NCBI GenBank assembly: GCA_963930655.1
Contig: OZ005600.1
Span: 2,917,501 to 2,981,500 of the forward strand
Reading direction: 5' to 3'
DNA from: Myrica gale
Taxonomy: Eukaryota > Streptophyta > Magnoliopsida > Fagales > Myricaceae
Length of the DNA: 64,000 nucleotides
This document shows, piece after piece, positions 21,734 through 33,803 of the stretch. The notes under the pieces were generated by a model. The model saw nothing but the letters and a program-made list of their open reading frames with translations, did not search any database and was not told the DNA's origin. The translations under genes and the position numbers were made by a program. Position 1 is the stretch's first letter, and each line of letters begins with the position of its first letter.

Positions 21734-22519
21734 GTAGTCCAATCCCTGCTTTGTTACTTAACAGTAGTTTGCTGTAATTGGTTTCTGCTTTCATGAGATG
21801 TTGTGCAAGTCTTGCAGAAGCAAGTTTGTCATTTCAAACCTGATTTCTTCCGTTCTTGTTGCTGTTACCAGTTCTGTTTTAATTGATTAATGAAGACACA
21901 AGAGATGACAGATTTTGTTATTTTTGTGTCATCATTTGTTATGCAGAGCTTGCAGTAGCATTTCCCGTGAAATATTAACGTTAATGAAATGAGAAGCACT
22001 TCTGAGGTGTTGCGTAGTCAAATGTATCAACAATGACAGAGAAGATCTCTAAAACAATTAAAAAGGTTATCCTTGAAAGGTACACACTCGGTGATGATGT
22101 TAAGCTGAAGAGACCTTCATGATTCGCACATATACCCAACATCATAAAAACTCGCACAAGTACAAGTGCATCACATAATTGGAACTAAAAACTTGCACAT
22201 ATACCCAAATATTTTCCATCACTGACAAGTCTTTTCTCATCCATCATGATCAAACTCATCTAGAATCATACATAAGTCAGAGGAGAAACCAGCAAGAGAA
22301 CAGAGACAGTCTTCTGGTCTTCACCAAGACGAATGACACATACTATAGATCTACATTTCTATAGTATGTAAATTGGAGTAAAACGGCATTGAAGATTATC
22401 CACAGCTGGAAATGGAAAGTCAAAACATCACTGGCCAGGAAAGAAGTACTATAAGGTCAGAGAATCTATTCATATTACAAATCAAAATAAGAAACAAGTA
22501 AGCATTCAAAGAAGCCTAC

Positions 22520-23470
22520 CTTTCACCCAGCCAGGAGTATTTACAACAAGAGGCAATTCTGTCTTAGTATGGTTTTCATTCTTGTTCGACAAGCAGTAAC
22601 TCTTCCGATAGTAATCACACAGTGCAAAAATAGCATTCAGGTATTCTGTTGGATCTCTTTTTGAAGAGACATCCCCAAAGAAGAAGCATCTGAGAGGAGA
22701 TAAAAATAGTAAATGAATGTCTGTATCTTCTTCAGTAGAATCTAGGACAGACAATGAGAATGCACAATTACAACTAAAGGCAGGGCTTAAAAAGAGAGTG
22801 GCCAAAATCCAACGAGTGTCAGCTCAAATGGAAATTCCTTCCCGCGTAAAAACAAGAGGGAGGGCGAGGTCATGGGTGCAATACTCTAGGTGCACGCTTA
22901 ATGTGCCATCAAAAAGAAAAAAAGTGGAAGGGGAAGAAACTGCATAGAAGTTCTACCAGATTAGTAAAAAAAACTTTGTGAGTTCGCCTCTAACAGATCG
23001 TAGCTCATTCATTGGGTCAGAGGTAATGTTCCATCACAACAAAGATTAACCTTTCACATCTCAAAGACAAGCAGAAGCATTTAGACCAATAACTCCAATT
23101 CAATGCAGATTTTGGATATAAAAAAAAAAAGCAAACCGTGTTATCTTAAATATGAAGTTAATAAGTAGCAAGACAAGGCTCCATAGCTCATACCTCTCTG
23201 GTGTCATCAGACATGGGATTGTCAAATCTATTCCAACGATACGAAAATGAAATCTGGATAAGTAACTAAACAACTAACAAAGACCAAGACCAAGACTCCC
23301 ACGAAAAAAACATCTAAAGATGCAATAAATTCACTATATTGTTAAGAAAGATAAAACCATCAAAAAAATTGCCTGGAGTCAGTCTGTCAACTACAGTGAG
23401 GGACAGAAACCCAGGAGGTGTAAACTCAGGCTGACCAACGTCTGTATCCAGATAAGCTACTTTTGTATAC
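22520..23470 (-). pseudogene. NOL9: Captured exons of NOL9/GRC3-type polynucleotide 5'-kinase
   Basis: Three consecutive exons on the minus strand inside the Pack-MULE: 23470-23373 (TKVAYLDTDVGQPEFTPPGF), 23227-23194 (LTIPCLMTPE) and 22689-22520 (CFFFGDVSSKRDP ... LPLVVNTPGWVK). These match the central kinase region of plant NOL9, a nucleolar 5'-hydroxyl kinase used in pre-rRNA processing. Phases join correctly; the first intron has a GC donor (CAG/GCAATT), the others GT. No stop interrupts the joined reading frame, but the P-loop exon and both gene ends are absent. Confidence 0.85.
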
Positions 23471-23726
23471 CTGTAAATTTAAAAGAAAAAGAGAAAAAAT
23501 ATATGTAAGAAGGTGGAGATCTGAGTGAAGAACGCATAATTAACTAGCAAATCATCTCCCAACTCAATGCTAGCGCTACAGACGACAAGAATGCCTTTTA
23601 TAGAGATCAAAGTGAAGTATCGTTATTTACATATATCCACTACTTATGGTCATATTACACAAGTAGCCGCGATGAAGGTGTTTCAACATAGAAAACTCGG
23701 AACAGATCAAACAAAATCAAAACTGG

Positions 23727-24193
23727 AAAAAAAAAACGGAAAGTACCTCTTACAGCAGGGTTGGGCTTCTTACAGCAGGGTTGGGTCTTCTGCGATGGTT
23801 GGGTCTTCTGCGATGGTGGGTTTCGGGAAAGGTTTGGGGGAGGAAGAACGGGGTGGTTTCGGGAAGGGTTTGGGGGAGGAAGAAGGGGCTGGAACAGGGA
23901 AGGGGTTGGGGGAGGAAGACCGTCTGATTTTCGGGAAGGGTTTGGGGGAGGAAGAAGGTGCTGGAACAGGGAAGGGGTTGGGTGATTTTCGGGAAGGGGG
24001 GTCTGATTTTCAAATTTGGAATTCTCGGTGTTGGGTGTTGAAGTGCTGGACCTGGGGGGAGTTCGGTGGCTGGACCGGTGAATGCTTCATTTATTCGGTG
24101 TATGAAGCGGGACCGTTGGATGAGCGGTGTGGAGATCCTGACCGCAGCTCCACACCGCTTCATACGGTCCCGCTTCACACATTAACCGAACTC
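23727..24193. repeat. Right terminal inverted repeat of the Pack-MULE
   Basis: About 467 bp, reverse complement of 20040-20430. It is longer because of extra tandem units built on GGTTTGGGGGAGGAAGAA and because GGTTGGGTCTTCTGCGATGG is repeated twice. It carries the same subterminal palindrome as the left repeat. Confidence 0.9.
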
Positions 24194-27100
24194 GCTTCGC
24201 AATTCTCCGCGACTTCGACCCGGCTAGAGGCATCTTCGCAATGCAATGCGGTCTCTAGATTATTCGCTTTCGGTTCCGAAAGCAGCAGATCAAAGCTCCT
24301 GTCGATCAGGACCTTGAGTTCACGGCCTGTAAAGCGGTATTTCTCGGTCAAGAACGTGTCCAACGAGCCGAAGCCGAAACTGATGGATCCAATCGCCGAA
24401 GGTCGGGATTTTCCTGTCCCCTTCTGTATTTGATCTATGATCTTGCGCTTCCATTTTTTGTAGTTGACTTTCAGAGAGAGGTGGTATTCTCCTTTATCTG
24501 CTGTTGTGTTTTTTTTCGCCAGTAACTAATGTAGTTGAGTATAAAGAAAGTACGCTCACTTAAGGTTAGTCGGAAAGGATCGAAGGATTTAAATGGGGAG
24601 AGTGGTAAAAGAATAAACGAAATGAAGAGGAATGATTGGGGTCGTAACGGCGCGTTTGAATCTGACAGGGTGATGGTAAACTAATTATTAGGTGCTCGTG
24701 GAGCACTGTTCCCTCATCTCGCGTAAATGATGGATCCTATGAAGGCTTTTATAGACAGTGCCACATTTATATGAGAGGAAGGAACAATGCTACCTAATAG
24801 CTTCTGCTGATGATTGTTGGTCAATTTCCTATGAAGTGACCCGTGACCATATATCTCTAGTGACCTTGTATACCTGTATTTCAGATTTCTGTTCGTGGGG
24901 AAAACAAATAGGAATTTTGAATCCTCTACGAACAGATATTTGGTATATCGCACGTAGTCAACTACATCTTACCTTGTTAGCATCAAGAAAGGATTGAGAC
25001 TCATCATTTGGTGAGAAATTACCTCAAACCTATTAGAAGTCATGCTATTTGATGATCTCAACTGTCTTGTTCCAGTCAAACTCATGTATCTATGCAACTG
25101 AGGATGGGAAAAGAGTTTGCAGGTTAAACAATTGACAATCATTTAATTAAGCTGCCTTGTCACTGGGTGCCGCTAGATGGTGCACTTTAGGTGGTGTGTT
25201 TGGATCTTTTTTTTATGCTGACATGGTAAGACGTGATCTGTTTTTTGCATTGTGGCTTACATGGGGAAAGGGGGTCAAAGTGAGACAAACATTCAGATAA
25301 TAAACCCTAAACTCTCTTTCTGCATTTGTGTCTAAATTAAGAGAGAGAGAGAGAGTGCGAAGGCAATTCCTGTGAAGTGTGCATATATTTTATTTCATGT
25401 TCTCTACCTTATTGATGATTACCATTTGTATTTTGCTTTAGAAGCTCCAACTTCTCACACTTCATTCACACCGGACGCGGCATCTATTGCCTCAAGTATC
25501 AAGTACCATGCAGAGTTCACCCCATTGTTTTCTCCAGAGCGGTTTGAGCTTCCAAAGGCATTCTTTGCAACCGCACAAAGTGTCCGTGATGCTCTCATTA
25601 TAAATTGGAATGCAACATATGAATACTATGAAAGGTTGAATGTAAAGCAGGCATATTATTTGTCGATGGAATTTTTACAGGTTTGCCATTAGTGTTCTCT
25701 ACTTTTCCCACAAAAACAATTCATTCTTGTTGTTTTCTAACTGATCGATGTTATTGTTCCCTAATCTTTAATTTTTGTAGGGTAGAGCGCTGTTAAATGC
25801 AATTGGTAATTTAGAGCTCACTGGTGAGTATGCAGAGGCTCTCAGAAAACTTGGATATAAGTTAGAAAATGTGGCCTCCCAGGTCAGGTTGCTTTTCTTG
25901 TAATTTCCATTCAGTTTGACGTAGTTTGCTATGGATTCTTCAATTCAAGTTCTACTCAACTTGATCTCTATAACTCCAAATTTTCTTAATCAATGTTGGA
26001 CCTAAACCAACCAAAAATGTGGGCAAAAGCCAACATGTGCAACAGAGTTAATTAATTTTCCATCGATTGGTGAATTAAATGGGTGAGTGAAAGCTAGGGA
26101 ATCATTATTAGCATAAATATTTTAAGCAAAACAATGAAGGCAGAGAAGTTATTATGCCTAATTTCCTTTTGATCTAAGGGCAACCTTGTAGTGCATTCCG
26201 ATTCCCAAAACATATTCATATATAGAGATAACTTTATGATAATCAGATATAGAGATAACAATAATTTCTTGGATTAAGTTACTAACTTCTTCACTTGGTT
26301 GTGACTTCGACCTTTTTATTTTTCCTTTTTTCTCAGAAATAGTTGGATTTCACCAAAGCAGACAATTCAAAACCAACTTTGGAGAGACAAACAATTATTG
26401 GAGCTGATTGAAATGGTGCTCGTGGGGAAGAAACAACTTATAAAATCTGAATACAAATCACCATACAAATCATAAACAACTTGTTTGTTTTGAACCCTCT
26501 ACCACCTAGGATAGACAAGATGATCTTGAATATGACCTTTTTTTTTGTAATTACTTAAATGCACTTTCATGCAAATCAATTAATCTGTCTGTGGGTATAC
26601 ATGTCATGGTATATAATAGCTTTTGTTGACTACAAACAGGAGCCTGATGCTGCACTTGGTAATGGGGGTCTAGGGCGTCTTGCCTCCTGTTTCTTGGACT
26701 CTTTGGCAACATTAAATTACCCAGCATGGGGCTATGGCCTGAGATACAAGTATGGCCTGTTTAAACAGCGGATAACAAAAGATGGGCAGGAGGAAGCTGC
26801 TGAAGATTGGCTTGAGGTATACCTCATAACTGCTTATTTTCCTTAACTCCAAGTGCTTAATAGCATTTGAGTGACGTCTTACTGTTCGGATTGATTACAC
26901 TACCTTGAAGTAAATTATGATTTCTCGTTGCAGATGGGAAATCCCTGGGAAATTCTGCGAAATGATGTCTCCCATCCTGTCAAATTTTACGGCAAGGTTG
27001 TTTCTGGATCGGATGGAAAAAGACATTGGATTGGAGGAGAAGATATAAAGGCTGTTGCTTATGATGTTCCAATACCAGGATATAAAACTAAAAACACTAT

Positions 27101-28768
27101 CAACCTGCGACTTTGGTCCACCAAGGCTCAGTCAGAAGATTTTGATTTGAATGCTTTTAATGCTGGAGAGCACACCAAAGCATATGAAGCCCTAGCAAAT
27201 GCTGAGAAGGTTTGGATGTACTCATCATGTTATCATACACTTTTTTTCTAAATTTTGCCTACAAATGCCTACTTTCAGATGTTTCTATCATATATAATGT
27301 TTTTTACTACTACCACTAGGTACAAAGGATGGTTGTATACTGATTTGTTTTAATAACAGATTTGTTACGTACTCTACCCTGGGGATGAATCGATGGAGGG
27401 CAAGATCCTTCGTTTGAAGCAACAATACACGCTATGTTCAGCTTCTCTACTAGATATCATTGCGCGATTTGAGAGAAGATCTGGAGCAAATGTAAAATGG
27501 GAAGAGATCCCTGAAAAGGTTGCAGTACAAATGAATGATACCCACCCAACTCTCTGTATCCCAGAGCTGATGAGAATTTTGATAGATTTGAAGGGTTTAA
27601 GCTGGAAGGAGGCCTGGACCATCACTCAAAGGTACTAGTGTTTGTTTTGCATGCATGCATTGATTGTGCGTTGGACTATTTGGAACACTGGATGTAATTG
27701 ATATCTTTGTGTTTTACTCCCTCCTTCATAATCCGACTATCTTGCCTTTCCTTTGAAGAAGTTCCAAAATAAATGTCCACTTTCTATAATTGGAAGTTTA
27801 TATATCAACATTCCATATTACCTCTACTTTTCTCAAAAACCAGATGAGATTCTTGGTAAAAGTCGTGTCATCTCTAATAGATTAAATAATATTTTAGGTA
27901 AATCAATTTATAATGTTCCTTCAATTAATAATCACAACATTCCAAACTGAGACACAATAATGGGGATGGAGGGAGGGAGAGAGTCATAAATGTTTGGATT
28001 ATAATGAACTAAGTGAGGTACACCAGATCATAAATAGCAGAAGTTTATTCATCCTCTTTTCTCACCTCATGTAGATGCAAGTGGGACAAGGATTTTGGAT
28101 AAATATAGTGATTTCCTTTCTTCTAATCTCTATTGTGCTGAAAAGACATGCACAGGCACACGCTCTAACACATATTCCAGCTGGTTGGCTCAAATCATGT
28201 TTCCATCTTAGTGGTTCAAAGAGAGAAAAGAAAATGAAAGCTAGAACATTATCCATGGGATTCTTCTAACATTTTATAACGCTTCCATTAGTTTCTGATA
28301 GTCTTGCTGATTTTCTATTCTTAATACAGTCTCACATTTTGTAACATCTATTTATAACATTCTGCAACCTTTGTTCCAGAACCGTAGCATATACGAATCA
28401 CACTGTTCTTCCTGAGGCATTGGAGAAATGGAGTTTAGAGCTTATGCAGAAACTGCTTCCTCGACACGTGGAAATCATCGAGATGATTGATGAGGAGGTA
28501 ATGCTGTACGATGTGCATAACTAAAATCTTCTTACCTAACTTATATTTTTCCTGATTCCTAAATTGTCATATTTTCCAGCTTATCCAAACCATAATATCC
28601 GAGTATGGAACATCAGATTCTGAATTATTGGAGAAAAAATTGAAGGAGATGAGAATATTAGAGAATGTTGATCTCCCTGCCACCTTTGCGGATTTATTTG
28701 TGAAAACTAAGGAAAGCCCTATTGTTCTTCCCAGTGAGGAACTTGAAAATTCTGAAGAAGCAATTGAA

Positions 28769-28864
28769 CCTCTTGACGAAGAAGGTGAATCTGAAGACAC
28801 TCAGAAAAAGACACCTCTTGATGAAGAAGGTGGATCTGAAGAGGAAGGCACTCAGAAAAAGACA
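28769..28864 (+). repeat. Tandem duplication in the PHS1 L78 insert
   Basis: Two in-frame units, 28769-28813 (15 codons) and 28814-28864 (17 codons), both beginning PLDEEG and ending TQKKT. They lie in exon 8, in the acidic insert that separates plastidial from cytosolic plant phosphorylases. Confidence 0.85.
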
Positions 28865-31800
28865 ATGGTGTTGCCAGATCCAGTACCAGAACCTTCAAAG
28901 ATGGTTCGCATGGCTAATCTCTCTGTTGTGGGGGGTCATGCAGTAAATGGCGTTGCTGAGATACATAGCGAGATAGTAAAAAAAGGCATATTCAATTCAT
29001 TTTTTAAGGTAAAAATGTTGTTCATGTCAAGATAATGCAGTTCAATGATTCTGGATCAGGGAAAAACAAAAGTGATTCATTCAGTCAATGCCTGTTATAG
29101 TATCTTATGTACTCATATCATTGACCTCTCTTCTTATCAAAAAAAATATATATCATTGACCTCTACACTATCGTTTTGGCAGTTGTGGCCTGATAAATTT
29201 CAAAACAAAACAAATGGGGTGACACCAAGAAGGTGGATCCGCTTCTGCAATCCAGGATTAAGTAAAATTATATCCAGCTGCACTGGTTCAGACGACTGGG
29301 TCCTAAATACTGAAAAACTGGCTGAGTTACGGAAGGTAGTCCACCCCAACCAAATTTCTTGTCTAATTGTCACATTGATGATCATTAGTCTTGATAATGA
29401 AAACAGATTTTGATTCCTCTTCAGTTTTTTTCTAACATAGTGTCTCTTTTCTTTTAGTTTAAATCCTGATTGGCCAAATTTAAATGGATAGTTTTAAAAT
29501 GTGGAGCACTAACATTGGACATGACACAGTATACACATAGGTATGGAATATGTACCTCCTTTCCTCTTTTCGGGCTTGCACCCTATAGACATGTAGAAGC
29601 AAAAAGAGATGAGTTTATGATTTGCAAATTTCAAGACTACTGGAGTACCCATGTTTTGCAGACTATGTAACACTTAAGTTTAGGGTCATATCACCATGTC
29701 TTAGAAGTGGCACTACGACAGCACTTTGCCTAGGAATAACCACATTAGTGGTTGTATTCATAGTTATTTTCGTTCTCAAAATTTGTGTTTGTAGTTTCAT
29801 CTTAAGTGGTATTGACAATTGTGATGACAGTTACAGTTACAATTACAATTTTTTATGTCGTCTCTTACTTTCTCAACTCAAAAACACGAAGCTCTACATC
29901 TTGTGTTATCTGCTTAGAAAATACAAGTGAAGTCTATATCTTAGATTTTGTTTTCTATACACAAGGGGTTACTGCACTCGAAGTGAAATTCTTCTTTTTG
30001 ATTTTCACTCTTTTTTCGATTATGCATAGGAGCTTTAGAATTGAAGCCATGGATTTTGAATTTCAAGGCATATTGTCCATCTGTTTTGTCATATATGCCT
30101 AGTAGATGATAAAAAAGTGGTGCTGGTCTCACAGACCTACTAACTGTGGTAGTTCCACTTTTAATAGTTCGCTGATAATGAGGATCTCCAAACCCAGTGG
30201 AGGGCAGCCAAAAGGAGCAACAAGATGAAAGTTGTGTCATTCCTCAAAGAGAAGACAGGGTATTCTGTCAACCCTGATGCATTATTTGATATCCAGGTAA
30301 TTTGTTTGCCTTTGGATTCACTTCTTTCTCGCAGTGTGACAAAAGTGTGGGAATATGGAATTGTTCAACGCCAGATGAAAGTAGGAAAAGTCCACAGAAT
30401 GATGGCTGGGGTATGTTTTCCATAAGGCATCCCCAGAAGAAACTCAGTCAAATTTTAGATGAGGTAGTAGTGGTTGACAATTAAGAAGAGAGTAGTTATA
30501 AATGCTCAACCATCTCTTTAGCTCTTGGTTCAGGCTCAAGATAAGTTTTCATTATGGAGTGGATTAATATCTTCCAAAATAATGTATTCAGTTGGTGGTT
30601 TGTAGCTTTGGCTGCTCATCATTCAAAATTGTTTTTTCTTGTATGGCATGATGAACTGTGGCACCAATTTATTTTTTTTAGGTGAAGCGCATCCATGAAT
30701 ACAAAAGGCAACTAATGAACATCTTGGGAATTGTTTATCGCTACAAGAAGATGAAAGAAATGAGTGCGGCAGAGAGGAGAACAAAGTTTGTGCCATGAGT
30801 CTGTATATTTGGGGGAAAAGCATTTGCTACGTATGTGCAAGCCAAGAGAATTGTGAAATTTATCACTGATGTTGGGTCTACAGTAAACCATGATCCTGAA
30901 ATAGGTGATTTACTCAAGGTATGGATGGATTTGATCCTAGATCTTGTTAATGAGTTTTGTGAAAGGTGGGCATACATTATCTTTCTGTCAAAATTAGCTG
31001 TACTATCACAGGATTAACAACTTGACTGACACTTTCTTATTGTGATTCTCATATCATGAACAATTGGCAAGTACTGTCAGTTCGTGGCATTGACCAATAT
31101 ATAGGAATTTTGGTGCTTTGGCACTTAAAAACTAAACTGATTTGTAGATTTGATCTAATAACTTCTGCGTATCACTTATAGTATGGATGGGCCATGATAG
31201 AAGTAAATCACTGCATGACTGAAAAAGATATAACAGAGGAAGAAAAAAGAAAAGAGAAACGTAGTTTGAACAAATTTGGATATTATAACAGCACATCCTG
31301 GAAAGTTAGGACGTGTAAATGTACAGAATGAAATAGTTTTCGCAGCACAGACTTCTCATTTCAGGCAAAGAATCCCCCCCCCCCCCACGCGGTTGGTGGA
31401 GAGGAATGAGGATAGGAATTTGATACTACTTAGCTATCTCTATGTAACAATTGATGGTAATTATTTCAACAAAACAACTCGACACTGCATAGGAATTTAA
31501 CATTACTTAGTTTTCTCTATGTAACACTTGATGGTAATTATTTCAACAAAACAACTCACACTGCATAGTCAAGTCCTGCTGGCACATCTCAGTTCTCAAT
31601 TTCAGTTTCTATACCAACATTGTCACACCATTGAGTTCAGTTGATTTAAATTGGTTGTGAAAGAACTCTAAATTCTTTCTTAAACATGCATCGGTTGCTC
31701 GCTGCAAATTCCTGAGTCAATTGAAAGACTATCATTGTTTGTGTAATTATTGCCTATTACATTGTTTCTGTTATCACAAAGGTAATGATTTTGTAATATT

Positions 31801-33803
31801 GTTTTGTCTCAATTAGGTCATTTTTGTTCCTGATTACAATGTCAGCTTATCCCTGCGAGTGAGCTATCACAACACATAAGGTATTTCACTTGATGCTTAG
31901 TACTATTTTCTTGCCTTGTCTCGTGGTTGTCTACTTTTATGTTTGCTGCATATGATAGATGGAGGAAGGGATTTTGCCAGTACTCGTGTTTTTAGCAGGG
32001 CGATGTATTTCTTTCTCTTTTCCTTTGGGCTAATGCTTTGTTGGGGGTTGTTTTGTGGACTATGCTGATTTCCTTAGTTTCTTTATTTGTATGCTTTGAG
32101 TGACTTCAGTACAGTCTTTGTACTGATTTTGCTTCTTGTATCCTTCTCTTTAATAAAATTCTTCTTACTTATCAAAAAAATTGATGCTTTGAATCAGGCT
32201 TGCCCATATGTGGCCTCTTTTGTTTAAAGTTGTGGAGGACTGAAAGTTTTTCTGCGATGGGCTTAATGTGGTTCTGGCAACGGCTGGAAATGTACAGTGT
32301 AGATTACTTTGGGGGAAGCATGAGTATTGGGTGGTAAACTCGGGTGCAGAGTCCTAGGATTTTTGAAATTTTTTAAGTTAGTTGTCAGCCTGATTCGAGT
32401 TATATTGTACGCATGTGAAATATAGGTTGGATTCTTTCCTCCCAGCACATTCATTTTGTCCAGCATTGTAAGTAGTAACAGCACAAAAAGAGCCAAACAA
32501 ACAAAAAACCAATCTAGTTGGAGACCGGTGGGAATGTTTCCAAATGCAACAATGGTATTCCAGTACAAAGAGTTAATATATATGGTGTAATAGCAAAAAT
32601 ATTCCGTTGATTGTTGCTGGAAATGCTTATTCTTATACACCTTTTGCTGCAGAACAGTAACCATGCTTGTGTGTTAGCAATGCGCATTTACCGACACTAA
32701 GAACTTTTTTCTTTAACTGCAAGGAGAGCTTGGGAAATTAAAGAATTATTTGCCAAAATATTTAGGTATTAGTTAGTTGTGTTAGATAAAGCTTTCACAA
32801 AGCTGACGCCTTCCTCTCTGTAGTACTGCTGGGATGGAGGCCAGTGGAACTAGCAACATGAAGTTTGTGATGAATGGTTGCATTCTGATTGGGACCTTGG
32901 ATGGAGCGAATGTTGAAATAAGAGAAGAGGTTGGTGCAGACAATTTTTTCCTCTTTGGTGCTGAAGCTCATGAGATTGCTGGGCTCAGGAAAGAAAGAGC
33001 CGAGGGAAAGGTATGCCTTCGTAACAAACTCATCACTTCTCTCATTTTCTAACTGCGATTGCTAGGCTGGTTGGTTAGTTGGCAGAAATTTTACTACCTC
33101 TCTTCGTTTTCGAAAGAAATGGAAACTAGTAAAGGGAAGAATAAGCTATTGTTTCTGTTCTTCTTGTCTTTTACATGCTGATTGCAATTTAACCTTGCTG
33201 AACTCGTTATGTAGTTTGTTCCGGACCCACGTTTTGAGGAAGTCAAGGAATTTGTAACAAGGGGTGTTTTTGGGTCTTACAATTATGATGAACTTATGGG
33301 GTCTTTGGAAGGAAATGAAGGTTTTGGCCGCGCTGACTATTTCCTTGTGGCCAAGGACTTCCCTGGTTACATAGAATGCCAAGAGAAGGTTGATGAAGCA
33401 TACCGAGACCAAAAGGTGAGTTATACGGCATCGATATGTGCTTGCTAATGTAGCTTTCTGTAGAGATCCATGTGACTGCAATTCATGGTGGAAACACTAT
33501 TCCATATTTATGAACTGGGTCAATTGGATCCTATGTTTGCTTCCATCTACAAAATTTTCATGTGGCTCATCCATCAAGCACATGCATCCAACTCATGCAT
33601 TTTCTCACAGATGCAGTTACAAGCATAAATAGTTCTAGTTTGGTTATTCTATTGGTGCCTAATATCTGTGATTGGTGCTGGTTCAGAGATGGACAAGAAT
33701 GTCGATCTTGAATACCGCTGGATCATACAAGTTCAGCAGCGACAGAACCATCCATGAATATGCCAAGGACATATGGAACATTGCACCTGTCGAATTGCCG
33801 TAG

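Larger units (their letters stand above)
20040..24193. mobile_element. Pack-MULE inserted in PHS1 exon 1
   Basis: A 4154-bp element bounded by GAGTTCGGTTAATGTGTG and its exact reverse complement, with perfect 9-bp target duplications GCTTCGCAA at 20031-20039 and 24194-24202. The 9-bp duplication and long inverted ends define a Mutator-like element. No MURA-type transposase was found, so it is non-autonomous. Its interior carries fragments of two host genes, CASP (+) and NOL9/GRC3 (-), each with intron positions retained, meaning capture was from genomic DNA and not from mRNA. A short coding-like stretch at 20910-21020 (ending INGRFKSLDEL) is unidentified. A GA-rich microsatellite lies at about 20600-20643, and an imperfect duplication of roughly 60 bp lies at about 21030-21165. 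Confidence 0.93.
20025..33803 (+). pseudogene. PHS1: Plastidial alpha-1,4-glucan phosphorylase (L-type), disrupted
   Basis: Starch phosphorylase of the plastid, a PLP enzyme that reversibly releases glucose 1-phosphate from glucans. Exons: 20025-20039 continuing at 24203-24401, 25442-25680, 25781-25882, 26640-26816, 26934-27209, 27360-27631, 28380-28497, 28580-29008, 29183-29335, 30168-30296, 30682-30918, 31817-31880, 32824-33010, 33215-33415, 33687-33803. Exon 1 encodes a Ser/Arg-rich transit peptide; the acidic L78 insert of plastidial isoforms is in exon 8; the PLP-lysine motif EASGTSNMK is in exon 13. All splice phases agree, and the intact gene would encode 975 residues. Three lesions are visible: a 4154-bp transposon in codon 5 of exon 1, TGA in place of Arg at 30796-30798 (codon 742 of the intact gene), and a 13-bp deletion near 31846 in exon 12. 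Exon 1's donor (AAG/GTCGGG) is weak. The native ATG now meets a stop after eight codons. Confidence 0.93.

Noticed and set aside
31371-31387. Poly-C run as an unusual structural motif
   Set aside because: A homopolymer of this kind inside a PHS1 intron is more likely ordinary low complexity or a sequencing length artefact.
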